From the NCBI GenBank assembly GCA_900143635.1, contig FREY01000009.1, positions 124,001 through 188,000 on the forward strand: a stretch of 64,000 nucleotides of DNA, given 5' to 3'. Both the position numbers and the translations under genes were made by a program. The notes under the pieces were generated by a model. It was not told the DNA's origin. It searched no databases and saw only the letters and a program-made list of their open reading frames with translations. Source of the DNA: Rhodobacteraceae bacterium Alg231-04 (lineage in GTDB: Bacteria > Pseudomonadota > Alphaproteobacteria > Rhodobacterales > Rhodobacteraceae). Positions 26,869 to 35,452 of the stretch are shown here, one piece after another; the stretch's first letter is position 1; each line of letters starts with the position of its first letter.

Positions 26869-27342
26869 CTATTCCAGATGTTCCAGTGGCAGCATGGTGG
26901 TGGATTTGATCTCTTCCATCGACAAAAGCGCCGTCACATTATGCACTTTCACTTCCGAAATCAGTGCCTGATAAAAACTGTCATAGGCGCGCGCGTTCTT
27001 CACCCGCACCTTGAGGATATAGTCAATATCACCTGCCAGCCGGTGCGCTTCCTGCACCTCGGGGCGCTCGCGCAGGGCGCGCAGGAACTTGGCCTGCCAG
27101 TCTGCCTCATGCTCGGATGTGCGGATCAGAACAAAGAAGCAGGCCTCAAACCCCAAGAGCTCCGCATCCAGCAAAACCGTGTGCTGCCCAACCACGCCAG
27201 CCTCGCGCAATTTGCGGATCCGGTTCCACACAGGGGTCTTCGAACTGCCCACTTGCCGCGCGATTTCGTCCAAAGATTGCCCTGCATCGCGCTGCAGCTC
27301 TGCCAGAATTTTCCGGTCCGTGCCGTCGATCCGCACTGTCAT
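26869..27342 (-). CDS. Lrp/AsnC family transcriptional regulator
   Basis: A 157-residue regulator. The N-terminal helix-turn-helix reads DRKILAELQRDAGQSLDEIARQVGSSKTPVWNRIRKL, followed by the RAM ligand-binding domain with VRVKNARAYDSFYQ and the C-terminal TTMLPLEH. It is divergent from the sulfite-assimilation operon with about 140 bases between, so control of that operon, perhaps by an amino acid such as cysteine or O-acetylserine, is a reasonable inference from position alone. Confidence 0.92.
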   Translation of the reverse strand: MTVRIDGTDRKILAELQRDAGQSLDEIARQVGSSKTPVWNRIRKLREAGVVGQHTVLLDAELLGFEACFFVLIRTSEHEADWQAKFLRALRERPEVQEAHRLAGDIDYILKVRVKNARAYDSFYQALISEVKVHNVTALLSMEEIKSTTMLPLEHLE

Positions 27343-27436
27343 TCTCGAATTCCTCGGTTTTCAGGACCAATCCATCCGGCATTTCCCGGCGATGGAACGC
27401 ATGTCCTTATTTGGTTCTGCATATAGCGGTTTAGGG

Positions 27437-27447
27437 GGAATATTTCC
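27437..27447. promoter_or_regulatory. Candidate Lrp-type operator (GGAA-TAT-TTCC)
   Basis: A short perfect inverted repeat within an AT-rich tract, TAGGGGGAATATTTCCTA, 90 bases before the divergent lrp start and about 40 bases before the small ORF at 27486. The A/T-rich centre flanked by AGG/CCT resembles Lrp-family sites. Confidence 0.35.
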
Positions 27448-27485
27448 TATATCTAACAGCAAGTCAAACAGGAGCCCGAGTCATC

Positions 27486-27656
27486 ATGACCGATCGCCAC
27501 GCCTATATCCCCGCCAACTTTGCCTCTGCGCAGGGCGGTATGTGCTGTCCGGCTCTTAGTTCAGTGGCCTTTGCCGGCCCTGCCCTCACCTTCCCGGGAC
27601 TGGCCCCGCGCAAAGCCGCCGCCGCCCTGACCGACCTAAAGATGGAGCTCGCATAA
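27486..27656 (+). CDS. Small 56-residue ORF with a Cys-Cys pair upstream of the sulfur operon
   Basis: The ORF begins at an ATG with AGGAG eleven bases upstream and ends one base before the DUF2849 ATG, so it is the first cistron of the cys operon. The peptide starts MTDRHAYIPANF, contains GGMCCPALSS at residues 17-26, and continues with an Ala/Pro-rich stretch ending LTDLKMELA. I do not recognise the family. Two readings are possible: a small protein of unknown role, or a leader peptide whose adjacent cysteine codons sense cysteine supply. Confidence 0.55.
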   Translation: MTDRHAYIPANFASAQGGMCCPALSSVAFAGPALTFPGLAPRKAAAALTDLKMELA

Positions 27657-27657
27657 T

Positions 27658-27966
27658 ATGGCCCGTGCTTTCACACCCAAAGTAGTCACCGCCAACGATC
27701 TGCTCGAAGGCGACGTAATCTACCTCGCCGCTAACGACAGCTGGACCCGAGATCATGCAGAAGCCGAGCTGATCGAAGACGAGGCCCACGCTCAGCTGCG
27801 CCTGCTTGAGGCCCAGCAGCAGGCGCTCACCATTGTCGGTGCTTATCTGGCCGACGCCAAAGCGGGCCCTAATGGTCCCGAACCCACCCACTTCCGCGAG
27901 GACTTCCGCCGCAAGGGTCCCTCGAACTACGTCCACGGCAAGCAGGAGGCTCTGGCCAATGTATAA
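27658..27966 (+). CDS. DUF2849 domain protein
   Basis: A 102-residue protein of the DUF2849 family, found beside sulfite reductase in alphaproteobacteria. It begins MARAFTPKVVTANDLLEGDVIYL and has a middle segment LIEDEAHAQLRLLEAQQQA and a C-terminal FREDFRRKGPSNYVHGKQEA. Function is unknown, but its fixed position upstream of cysI suggests a role in sulfite reductase assembly or siroheme supply. GGAG is ten bases before the ATG. Its last eight bases overlap cysI. Confidence 0.85.
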   Translation: MARAFTPKVVTANDLLEGDVIYLAANDSWTRDHAEAELIEDEAHAQLRLLEAQQQALTIVGAYLADAKAGPNGPEPTHFREDFRRKGPSNYVHGKQEALANV

Positions 27967-29626
27967 GTACAACGACTTCGACACCGCTTTCCTCGCTGAA
28001 CGCAACCGCCAGTTCCGCGCCCAGGTCGAACGCCGCATCGACGGTTCCCTGACCGAGGACGAGTTCAAGCCGCTGCGCCTGATGAACGGGCTGTACCTGC
28101 AGCTGCACGCCTACATGCTGCGCGTCGCCATTCCTTACGGCACGCTGAATTCGGCACAGATGGACACGCTCGCGCTCTTGGCCGAGAAGTGGGACAAGGG
28201 TTACGGCCACTTCACCACCCGTCAGAACATCCAGTACAACTGGCCGAAACTGAAGGACGTGCCGGATATGCTGGACGCGCTGGGTAAGGTTGGCATGCAC
28301 GCCATCCAGACCTCGGGCAACACCATCCGTAACGTGACTGCCGACCATTTCGCCGGTGCCGCCGCGGACGAAGTCGAAGACCCGCGCCCCATTGCTGAGC
28401 TGATCCGCCAGTGGTCCACCGACCACCCGGAATTCCAGTTCATGGGCCGCAAGTTCAAGATCGCCGTGTCGGGCGGTGAAAAGGACCGTGCGGTGCTGAA
28501 AGCCCACGATCTGGCCGTGCGTATCGTCAAGAACGACGCGGGTGAGACCGGCTATCAGATCCTCATTGGCGGTGGCCTTGGCCGCACACCGATGATCGGC
28601 AAGGTCATCCACGACTTCCTGCCGCGCGCAGATCTGCTGGCCTATATCGAAGCCGTGGTTTCGGTCTGGAACCAGATCGGCCGCCGCGACAACAAGTATA
28701 AGGCCCGCATCAAGATCACCCTGCACGAGCACGGCATCGAAGACATCCGCGCCCGCGTCGATGCGCGTTTTGCCCTGATCCGCCCCACCTTCGAGGGCTT
28801 TGATCAGGCGCTCTACGAAGACATCAAAGCGCATTTCGCGGATCCCGCCTTCAAAGCGGGCCCGACCGACGCCTTTGACGCGGCCTATAATTCTGACCCG
28901 GTGTTCCGCGCCTGGGCCGACACCAACCTGGCCGAGCACCGTGTTGATGGCCACGCCATCGCCACCATCTCGATCAAGAAGCACGGCGCCACGCCGGGCG
29001 ACGCCTCTGCCGATCAGATGCGCGAAATGGCCGAGATTGCCCGCGAGTTTGCCTATGACGAGCTGCGCATCAGCCATGAGCAGAATGTGATCCTGCCGCA
29101 TGTCCACAAGAACGACCTGCCCGCGATCCACGCCCGCCTCAAGGCACAGGGTCTGGCCACGGCCAACATCGGACTGATCTCGGACATCATCGCCTGCCCC
29201 GGCATGGACTATTGCGCGCTGGCCACGGCCCGTTCGATCCCGGTCGCTGAAACCATCGCCACCCGCTTTGACGATCTGAAGCTGGAGCATGACATTGGCC
29301 ACCTGCAGATCAAGATTTCAGGCTGCATCAATGCCTGTGGCCACCACCACGTGGGCCATATCGGCATCCTGGGTCTGGATCGCGCCGGCGTCGAAAACTA
29401 CCAGATCACCCTGGGTGGTGACGCCACTTGGTCTGCGGCCGTTGGCGAACGGGCCGGCCCCGGCTTTGCCTATGACGAGATTGTTCCCGCCGTTGAGCGC
29501 ATCGTCCACGCCTATCTGGACATCCGCCAGGGGCCTGAGGAAACCTTCCTCGAGACCTACCGCCGCGTCGGGCTCGCGCCGTTCAAGGCCGCGCTCTACC
29601 CCGAAGCACAGAAAAAGGTGGCCTGA
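27959..29626 (+). CDS. cysI: Sulfite reductase, ferredoxin/NADPH-type haemoprotein subunit (CysI-like)
   Basis: A 555-residue siroheme/[4Fe-4S] nitrite/sulfite reductase that reduces sulfite to sulfide. The cluster ligands are C413 and C419 (CPGMDYC) and C456 and C460 (GCINACGHHH). The siroheme-binding regions GHFTTRQNIQYNW and TSGNTIRNVT are conserved. The start MYKYNDFDTAF lies inside the end of DUF2849, giving an eight-base overlap. Position ahead of cysH indicates assimilatory sulfite rather than nitrite reduction. The next gene starts three bases after its stop. Confidence 0.93.
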   Translation: MYKYNDFDTAFLAERNRQFRAQVERRIDGSLTEDEFKPLRLMNGLYLQLHAYMLRVAIPYGTLNSAQMDTLALLAEKWDKGYGHFTTRQNIQYNWPKLKDVPDMLDALGKVGMHAIQTSGNTIRNVTADHFAGAAADEVEDPRPIAELIRQWSTDHPEFQFMGRKFKIAVSGGEKDRAVLKAHDLAVRIVKNDAGETGYQILIGGGLGRTPMIGKVIHDFLPRADLLAYIEAVVSVWNQIGRRDNKYKARIKITLHEHGIEDIRARVDARFALIRPTFEGFDQALYEDIKAHFADPAFKAGPTDAFDAAYNSDPVFRAWADTNLAEHRVDGHAIATISIKKHGATPGDASADQMREMAEIAREFAYDELRISHEQNVILPHVHKNDLPAIHARLKAQGLATANIGLISDIIACPGMDYCALATARSIPVAETIATRFDDLKLEHDIGHLQIKISGCINACGHHHVGHIGILGLDRAGVENYQITLGGDATWSAAVGERAGPGFAYDEIVPAVERIVHAYLDIRQGPEETFLETYRRVGLAPFKAALYPEAQKKVA

Positions 29627-29629
29627 TCC

Positions 29630-30397
29630 ATGGTTCATCTGGCTGAAAATACCCCGGGGGTCCGGGGCCTGGCCCCCGAGGCAACCGCGTTGAAAGAAAA
29701 GGTGGACGCGCTGAATGCGCGTTACCGCCACCACTCGGCCACCGCCGTAATGCAGGGCGCGCTCGACGACGCCGGGCATATCGCGCTGGTGTCCAGCTTT
29801 GGCGCCGAATCCGTGGTCCTGTTGCACATGGCGGCCGTCATCGACCCGATGACGCCGGTTCTGTTTGTCGACACCGAACTGTTGTTCACCGAAACACTGG
29901 TCTACCAGCAGGAGGTGAGCGAGCGCCTCGGCCTGCGCAATCTGCAGATCATCCGCGCCAAGGATATCGAGGAAAAGGACCCGCACGGCGCGCTGCGTTT
30001 CTCCAACCCGGATGCCTGCTGCGCCCTGCGCAAGACCGCGCCGCTGCAGAACGCGCTCGAAGGCTTTGATGGCTGGATCACCGGCCGCAAGCGGTTCCAG
30101 GCCGGCACCCGTGCCGCGATGGAATTCTTCGAGGTCGAAGAAGGCACAGGCCGCATCAAGATCAATCCTCTGGCCCATTGGGCACCGGAAGATGTGCGCG
30201 CCTATATGGATGAGAACCGCCTGCCGCGTCACCCGCTGGTGGCCAAGGGCTATCCTTCGATCGGCTGTGCCCCCTGCACCTCGCCGGTTCAGGAAGGTGA
30301 AGACCCCCGCGCCGGACGCTGGCGCGATCAGACAAAAGAAGAATGCGGCATCCACGTGGTGGACGGCAAATTCATCCGCACAGGAGCAAAGACATGA
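29630..30397 (+). CDS. cysH: Adenylyl-sulfate (APS) reductase, [4Fe-4S] CysH type
   Basis: A 255-residue assimilatory reductase converting activated sulfate to sulfite. Besides the nucleotide-binding SSFGAESVVLLHMAA, it has the Cys pair at 130-131 (DACCALRK) and a C-x2-C at 213-216 (GCAPC). That arrangement binds a [4Fe-4S] cluster and marks APS-type rather than PAPS-type enzymes. The catalytic Cys is at 239 in KEECGIHV. Electrons come from thioredoxin or glutaredoxin. It ends with an ATGA overlap onto DUF934. Confidence 0.93.
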   Translation: MVHLAENTPGVRGLAPEATALKEKVDALNARYRHHSATAVMQGALDDAGHIALVSSFGAESVVLLHMAAVIDPMTPVLFVDTELLFTETLVYQQEVSERLGLRNLQIIRAKDIEEKDPHGALRFSNPDACCALRKTAPLQNALEGFDGWITGRKRFQAGTRAAMEFFEVEEGTGRIKINPLAHWAPEDVRAYMDENRLPRHPLVAKGYPSIGCAPCTSPVQEGEDPRAGRWRDQTKEECGIHVVDGKFIRTGAKT

Positions 30398-30801
30398 CTG
30401 TGATCGTGACCGACGCGGGCTTTGGCCCAGACACATGGACCGCTGGCTATGAGGGCGCAAACACCCTCGATCTGGCCTCTGATACCGACCCTGTGGCACT
30501 GGCTGCCGATCTGGATGCGGGCATCGAGATGATCCGCATCGATTTCCCCAGCTTTGCCGATGGCCGTGGTTTCACCATTGCCCGCCAGCTGCGTCTGACC
30601 GGCTACAAAGGCCGTCTGCGCGCCAAGGGCCATGTGATCGCCGAGCAATACGCCATGGCGCGCCGCTGCGGCTTTGACGAGGTGGAAATTGACGACGCGC
30701 TGGCCGCCCGCCAGCCCGAAGATCAGTGGCTCAGCCGCGCCAACTGGCAAGCCAACGATTACCAAGCCCGCATGCGCGGCGGCTCTCCCGCCGCAGCCTG
30801 A
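30394..30801 (+). CDS. DUF934 domain protein (sulfite-reduction associated)
   Basis: A 135-residue DUF934 protein. Recognisable parts are IRIDFPSFADGRGFTIARQLR, GYKGRLRAKGHVIAEQYAMARRCGFDEVEI and a tail with NDYQARMRGG. The family is always near cysI/cysH in proteobacteria and is thought to assist sulfite reduction, but its biochemistry is not established. The ATG overlaps the cysH stop by four bases, so the operon is tight. Confidence 0.88.
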   Translation: MTVIVTDAGFGPDTWTAGYEGANTLDLASDTDPVALAADLDAGIEMIRIDFPSFADGRGFTIARQLRLTGYKGRLRAKGHVIAEQYAMARRCGFDEVEIDDALAARQPEDQWLSRANWQANDYQARMRGGSPAAA

Positions 30802-30942
30802 GCCAGCTGACAATCGTCAGGATATGATGAAATCCGGCGCTGCATTGACGCAGTCGCCGGATTTCCGCCTCGCAAGGCCTTTTCCTGACACCGATCAATG
30901 ACTAATCAAAGGTGCCGGCCTATGTGGTCGGCAGTGCAACCG

Positions 30943-31806
30943 ATGAACGAGATTACGCCTGTGACCGATGCCGCCACCAATGCCGCGCCTGAAAAGGCAA
31001 AACCGGCCCTGCCCGATGCCCAGACCGTCACCGCGGTAAAGCACTGGACCGATAAACTCTTCTCCTTCAAGGTCACCCGCCCGGCGTCCTTGCGCTTCCG
31101 CTCGGGCGAGTTTGTGATGATCGGCCTGATGAACGACCCCGATCCCAAGACCGGCAAGGTGAAGCCGCTGCTGCGCGCCTATTCCATCGCCTCGCCCAGC
31201 TGGGACGAGGAAATGGAATTCTACTCGATCAAGGTCGAAGACGGCCCGCTGACCTCGCGCCTGCAGCACATTCAGCCGGGCGACGAGATCATCCTGCGCC
31301 CCAAACCCGTCGGCACCCTGGTGCATGACGCGCTGATCCCCGGCAAACGCATCTGGTTTTTCGCCACCGGCACCGGCTTTGCGCCCTTCGCCTCCCTGCT
31401 GCGCGAACCGCAGACCTACGAGGATTACGACGAGGTCATCATCACCCACACCTGCCGTACAGCGGGCGAGCTGACCTATGGCCGTGAGCTGATCGAGGCG
31501 CTGAAAGACGACGAGCTGCTGAACGAAGTGATCGGCGAAGGCTTCTGGAAGAAGATCAAATACTACCCGACCACCACCCGCGAAGAGAGCGCCAAGATGG
31601 GCCGGATCACCGACCTCATCAACTCGGGCGAGGCATACAAGGATCTGGATGTTGAGCCGCTGAACCCGGAAAGCGACCGCGCGATGATCTGCGGCAACAT
31701 GGCGTTCAACCTGGAACTGAAGGACATGCTGGAAGCCGCAGGTCTGGAAGAAGGCGCCAACTCCAAGCCGGCGCAATATGTGGTCGAAAAAGCCTTCCTC
31801 GACTGA
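30943..31806 (+). CDS. fpr: Ferredoxin/flavodoxin-NADP+ reductase
   Basis: A 287-residue FAD enzyme moving electrons between NADPH and ferredoxin. The FAD motif is LLRAYSIASPSW and the NADP-binding turn is FFATGTGFAPFASLL, with the C-terminal MICGNMAFNLELKDML and a terminal YVVEKAFLD. In this position it probably supplies reduced ferredoxin to the sulfite reductase. The start is uncertain: MNEITPVTDAA is preferred because the length fits the alphaproteobacterial enzyme, while an ATG 45 bases upstream and a GTG 18 bases downstream are alternatives. A strong terminator follows. Confidence 0.93.
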   Translation: MNEITPVTDAATNAAPEKAKPALPDAQTVTAVKHWTDKLFSFKVTRPASLRFRSGEFVMIGLMNDPDPKTGKVKPLLRAYSIASPSWDEEMEFYSIKVEDGPLTSRLQHIQPGDEIILRPKPVGTLVHDALIPGKRIWFFATGTGFAPFASLLREPQTYEDYDEVIITHTCRTAGELTYGRELIEALKDDELLNEVIGEGFWKKIKYYPTTTREESAKMGRITDLINSGEAYKDLDVEPLNPESDRAMICGNMAFNLELKDMLEAAGLEEGANSKPAQYVVEKAFLD

Positions 31807-31830
31807 TCCAATTCAATAGACAGAACAATA

Positions 31831-31866
31831 AAGGCCGCGCTCAACCGATTGAGCGCGGCCTTTTCG
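31831..31866. terminator. Bidirectional terminator between fpr and the Ala-rich protein gene
   Basis: GGCCGCGCTCAA pairs perfectly with TTGAGCGCGGCC around CCGA, flanked by AA on the left and TTTTCG on the right. It can serve fpr and the converging gene at 31884. Confidence 0.92.
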
Positions 31867-31883
31867 TCGTGGTCAGGTTAGAC

Positions 31884-32585
31884 TTAGTTGCCCGCGCCCT
31901 CGGTGCCTTCGGCAGGCACTTCGGCACCGGTGCCTTCCAGCAGCTTGGCCGCCGAATCCGCGGCGTCTTCTACAACGTCACCCACCGCATCCGCAGCAGC
32001 ATCCGCCGCGTCGCCCGCAACATCGCTGACCGCATCACCCGCAGCATCAACGGCGGCCTCAGTTGCATCGCCCGCAGCATCGCTCACGGCATCAACTGCG
32101 CCCTCCGCCTGTTCCATCGCTTCCGTTGCTGTTTCACTGACGGCGTCCGCCGCCGCATCAGCAGTATCAGCGACCGCGTCGCCTGCGGCATCAGCGGCAC
32201 CGTCCAGCTGTTCGGCCGCCTCTGCGGCAGTATCACCGACCGCATCCGCCGCTGTATCCGCCAGGTCAGAGGCCGCATCCACGGCGTTCTCCAGGTCTTC
32301 GCCCGCCGCATCGGCCACGTCGCTTACCGCATCGGTGATCTCTTCTGCGGCACCTTCCGCGGCCTCAACCGCGTCTTCAACGGCGCCTTCAACCGTTTCA
32401 GTCATCGTCTCGACGGGTTCAGCCGGGGCTGTCTCGGCCACAGGTTCGGCTTCTGCAGGCGCAGGGCTGCTGTCCGTCTGCACCGCCTCTTCCATAACTT
32501 CAGGGGCAGATTTATCCCCGCTCAGCACCAGGTAGCCGCCTACAGCAGCTGCACCAGCCGCCAAAATAACAACAATCGGTTTCAT
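31884..32585 (-). CDS. Alanine/aspartate/valine-rich repeat protein with N-terminal membrane anchor
   Basis: A 233-residue protein. Residues 1-22 (KPIVVILAAGAAAVGGYLVL) form a membrane anchor or uncleaved signal. From residue 60 onward almost the entire chain is a low-complexity repeat of Asp-Ala-Ala/Val units (DAVSDVADAAGEDLENAVDA, GDAVADTADAAADAVSE). It is predicted as a long acidic amphipathic helix, similar in texture to LEA or apolipoprotein-like repeats. No enzymatic motif is seen. It would be exposed to the periplasm if the anchor is N-in. The reading frame is supported by the clean signal and start, although other frames are also open because of the biased composition. Confidence 0.75.
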   Translation of the reverse strand: MKPIVVILAAGAAAVGGYLVLSGDKSAPEVMEEAVQTDSSPAPAEAEPVAETAPAEPVETMTETVEGAVEDAVEAAEGAAEEITDAVSDVADAAGEDLENAVDAASDLADTAADAVGDTAAEAAEQLDGAADAAGDAVADTADAAADAVSETATEAMEQAEGAVDAVSDAAGDATEAAVDAAGDAVSDVAGDAADAAADAVGDVVEDAADSAAKLLEGTGAEVPAEGTEGAGN

Positions 32586-32863
32586 TGCGATACTCCTTCA
32601 CTCACCTATCCGCGCATCCTGGCGGTTGCTTTTCACATGTAGCTCCTGACCCGTGGCAGCAAGGGGGAAAAACGGCGAGAAAGGATCTCTTTTCCTGCTA
32701 AGCCCGTGAAAACGCACAACTCATGGCAGAGGTCCCGCCCCCGCAGAGACAAATGCGGCGGATGAACGCCGCGCCCGGTTCTAACACCTGCGTGAGGACG
32801 GTTGCCGCCCTGCCCAGCGGTTTCCTATGCTGAAATGCACTCAGCCGGGGAGATCACCGACCC

Positions 32864-33628
32864 ATGGACTTTATTGCTGCGAATCAGCTTTTGTTATTGA
32901 TCCTGTTCTTCCTTGCAGGAAGCAGCGCGACACTTGTCCTGTTCCGCCGCCCCGCCGGTAGCCGCACCTGGAAGATCGCGGATCTGGTCTGGGTGCTGCT
33001 CGGCGGATTTGGCGCGCTGGTGGCGGTGGTGTCCGGGATTTACACCGCCGACAATTCGCGCCTGGAACGACAGATCGACATTGCCTATGCGGCCACCGCC
33101 GCCTTTGACCGCGATGCCGCCCGGTTTCGCCTGCGGTTTTGCGATCCAGCCTATGATCCGGACACGGCCGTGTTGTGCGAAAAGGTAGAGTTCCTGTCGG
33201 CATCAACCGCAGGCAATGCCGAATTGCCGCTGTTTCTCGCCGTGACAGATGAGGTCGCGCCGCTGCAGGGGCTGTCCTTCCTGTTCGGCAGCCGTAAGGA
33301 CACGGATGAGAGGCAGGAGATGGCCGCTGCGGCGGATGCCTTTGACCCCGCTCCTTTCCTTGTCTTCACGTCGCTGGATGCCCCAACACAGGCCGCCGTC
33401 GACAATATGCGCCGCAAGGTACCCGCGATTGCTGGTGACTATCTGATCATCGCGCGTGGCTATGACGATTTGATCGAACATGTGGGCAATCTAAAGGCCG
33501 AGTGGGAATATCTGCAGGCCAATGCCCATATCCTTGTGCTGCAGATCATCGCGCTCTGCCTGGTCAGCTTTGCCGCCCCGTTCCGCCTTGGAAAATCGCT
33601 GGTGGAGTTGCGACGGGCGCGCCGCTAG
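32864..33628 (+). CDS. Hypothetical membrane protein, three predicted helices
   Basis: A 254-residue protein not recognised. Two hydrophobic helices open it (LLLLILFFLAGSSATLVLF, IADLVWVLLGGFGALVAVVSGIY). A roughly 150-residue soluble domain follows with two cysteines (FCDPAYDPDTAVLCE), and a third helix ends it (ILVLQIIALCLVSFAAPF) before a basic tail. The soluble domain is most likely periplasmic, where the two Cys could form a disulfide. It is followed by a thioesterase gene 28 bases away on the same strand and may be co-transcribed with it. Confidence 0.8.
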   Translation: MDFIAANQLLLLILFFLAGSSATLVLFRRPAGSRTWKIADLVWVLLGGFGALVAVVSGIYTADNSRLERQIDIAYAATAAFDRDAARFRLRFCDPAYDPDTAVLCEKVEFLSASTAGNAELPLFLAVTDEVAPLQGLSFLFGSRKDTDERQEMAAAADAFDPAPFLVFTSLDAPTQAAVDNMRRKVPAIAGDYLIIARGYDDLIEHVGNLKAEWEYLQANAHILVLQIIALCLVSFAAPFRLGKSLVELRRARR

Positions 33629-33656
33629 GGTGGCCTGAAGGCGAACAGGAGACGAC

Positions 33657-34064
33657 ATGACACCGCAGGATGCCCAAGCGATACTGACCGAAAACTTTGC
33701 CGACTGGGTGCTGGCACTGGAACCTCAAGTGATCGACTGTTCCCCCGAACAGGTGCTGATCCGCATGCCGTTGTCGCCCAAACTGTCCCGCGTTGGCGGC
33801 ATTGTATCCGGTCAGGCGCTGGCCGCCTTGGCTGACACCTCGATGGTGATTGCGGCCTCCGCCCATGCGGGCGGGTTCAAACCTTTTGCCACCACCGACC
33901 TGCACACGCAGTTCTTACGCCCCGGTACCGGATCTGCCATCCTGTGCACCGCACAGGTCGTGCGCGCCGGCCGCGCGCTGGTCTTTGCCCGCGCGGACAT
34001 GACTGAGGCCGACAGCGGCAAGCCCGTCGCCACCGCAACCGCCACGTTTTTCGCCCCAGCCTAA
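33657..34064 (+). CDS. PaaI-family hotdog thioesterase, putative
   Basis: A 135-residue hotdog-fold protein. The active-site-type segment is KLSRVGGIVSGQALAALADTSM, with the long helix typical of PaaI/ACOT13-like enzymes, followed by FATTDLHTQFLRPGTGSAILCTAQVVRAGRALVFARADM. It would hydrolyse acyl-CoA thioesters, but the usual HGG at the helix N-cap reads SGQ here. The substrate is unknown. The next gene, tag, starts nine bases downstream. Confidence 0.85.
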   Translation: MTPQDAQAILTENFADWVLALEPQVIDCSPEQVLIRMPLSPKLSRVGGIVSGQALAALADTSMVIAASAHAGGFKPFATTDLHTQFLRPGTGSAILCTAQVVRAGRALVFARADMTEADSGKPVATATATFFAPA

Positions 34065-34073
34065 GGACGCCTG

Positions 34074-34730
34074 ATGCGCAGCTTCGACGAAATCTTTGCC
34101 ATTTCTGCCGACCGCCACGGCGGCGCGGCGGCACTGGAGGCCAAACTGGTGAAGCCAGACCCGGCGGTCACCGCTCTGGCCGAAGACCGCTGGCTGTCGA
34201 TCCTGACCAAAAGCGTCTTTCAGGCCGGTTTCAACTGGAAGGTCATAGAGGCCAAATGGGAGGGGTTCGAAACCGCCTTTGACGGTTTCGACGTCGGTCG
34301 CTGCGCCTTCATGGATGACGAGAAATTCGACAGCCTGCTGCAGGACACCCGTATCGTGCGCAATGGCACCAAGATCGCAACCGTGCGCGACAATGCCGCC
34401 TTCCTGCTGGACCTGCGCGCAGAGGGCGGCGCGGGCGCGGTTCTGGGCGGCTGGCCCTCCGAAGATTTCATCGGTCTGCTGGAGATGCTCAAGAAACGCG
34501 GCAGCCGTCTGGGGGGCAGCACCGCGCAATTTGCCATGCGCTTTGCCGGGCGTGATGCGTTCATCCTCAGCCGTGATGTCACCGCCCGACTGATCGCCGA
34601 GGGGGTGATCGATAAACCCGCAGGCTCCAAGACCTCAATGCGGGCGGTGCAGGCGGCCTTCAATGAATGGATGGCGCAATCCGGCCGTTCCCTCACGGAA
34701 ATCAGCCGCGTGCTGGCCTTCAGCTGTTAG
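34074..34730 (+). CDS. DNA-3-methyladenine glycosylase I (Tag)-like
   Basis: A 218-residue protein of the Tag/AlkD-like HhH glycosylase group, base-excision repair of 3-methyladenine. Family features include RWLSILTKSVFQAGFNWKVIEAKWEGFETAF and RIVRNGTKIATVRDNAAFLLDLR. The four zinc-binding residues of classical E. coli Tag are not evident, so this is the shorter zinc-less 'methyladenine glycosylase' branch found in alphaproteobacteria. A lipoprotein gene follows within ten bases. Confidence 0.82.
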   Translation: MRSFDEIFAISADRHGGAAALEAKLVKPDPAVTALAEDRWLSILTKSVFQAGFNWKVIEAKWEGFETAFDGFDVGRCAFMDDEKFDSLLQDTRIVRNGTKIATVRDNAAFLLDLRAEGGAGAVLGGWPSEDFIGLLEMLKKRGSRLGGSTAQFAMRFAGRDAFILSRDVTARLIAEGVIDKPAGSKTSMRAVQAAFNEWMAQSGRSLTEISRVLAFSC

Positions 34731-34740
34731 GGCGCGCGCA

Positions 34741-35421
34741 GTGCAGAGGCTCCTTCTCCTGTCGCTTTTCCTACTGGCCGCCTGTGGACGGCCTCTTACA
34801 GATCAGGAACGCGCTTTTGCGACCCAAATTCAGGGGGATACGCTGAATTTGGACCGGGTGCGCCTTGTTGATGGCGCGCCGGTCACCGCTGTTACCTTTC
34901 GCCGCAAACCACGGCCGCGCACCACCTGCCGCGAAAAGATCCTGCCGCCGGTCAAGGATGAGGTGGTGACCGTCACCCCGGCTGCGGTCACGCTGTTCAA
35001 CCGGATATATTATTCGCGCACCTGGTATCTTGAGGAGTATTTGCCCGAATACCCGGAAAAGCTGCCATTGGTCGAGGCGATGCTGCTGGGCCATGAATTG
35101 ACCCATGTCTGGCAATGGCAAAACCGCAAGACAACCGGCTACAGCCCCCTGCGCGCGGCTGCCGAACATGGCAATTCCCCCGATCCTTACCTGTTTGAAC
35201 TGGACGGCACGCCTGATTTCCTCGCCTTTGGCTACGAACAGCAGGGCGCTATTGTCGAAGAATACATCTGCTGTCGCGCCTTGGATCCACAAGCGCCGCG
35301 CACCCGCCGCCTGCATACGATGATTGGTGGTGTTATGCCGGTCTCCGACCTGCCCCAAAGCCGCGAGGCCGACGTCTATCTGCCATGGGCCGGGGTTGAT
35401 CTGGACAATGTCTGTTCCTGA
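34741..35421 (+). CDS. Lipoprotein with HExxH zinc-peptidase-like motif
   Basis: A 226-residue protein starting at a GTG with AGGG eight bases upstream. The N-terminus LLLLSLFLLAAC is a lipoprotein signal with lipobox LAAC; Cys-15 would be lipidated. The mature domain has GHELTHVWQW, an HExxH zinc motif as in M48/DUF4157-type peptidases, and a later Glu in GAIVEEYICC that could be a third ligand. A further cysteine pair precedes ALDPQAPRTRRL. The function is not known; the motif could be structural rather than catalytic. It follows tag closely but the roles do not obviously connect. Confidence 0.8.
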   Translation: MQRLLLLSLFLLAACGRPLTDQERAFATQIQGDTLNLDRVRLVDGAPVTAVTFRRKPRPRTTCREKILPPVKDEVVTVTPAAVTLFNRIYYSRTWYLEEYLPEYPEKLPLVEAMLLGHELTHVWQWQNRKTTGYSPLRAAAEHGNSPDPYLFELDGTPDFLAFGYEQQGAIVEEYICCRALDPQAPRTRRLHTMIGGVMPVSDLPQSREADVYLPWAGVDLDNVCS

Positions 35422-35452
35422 CGCGGCGCGGGCTTAACGCGAACGGGCAGCC

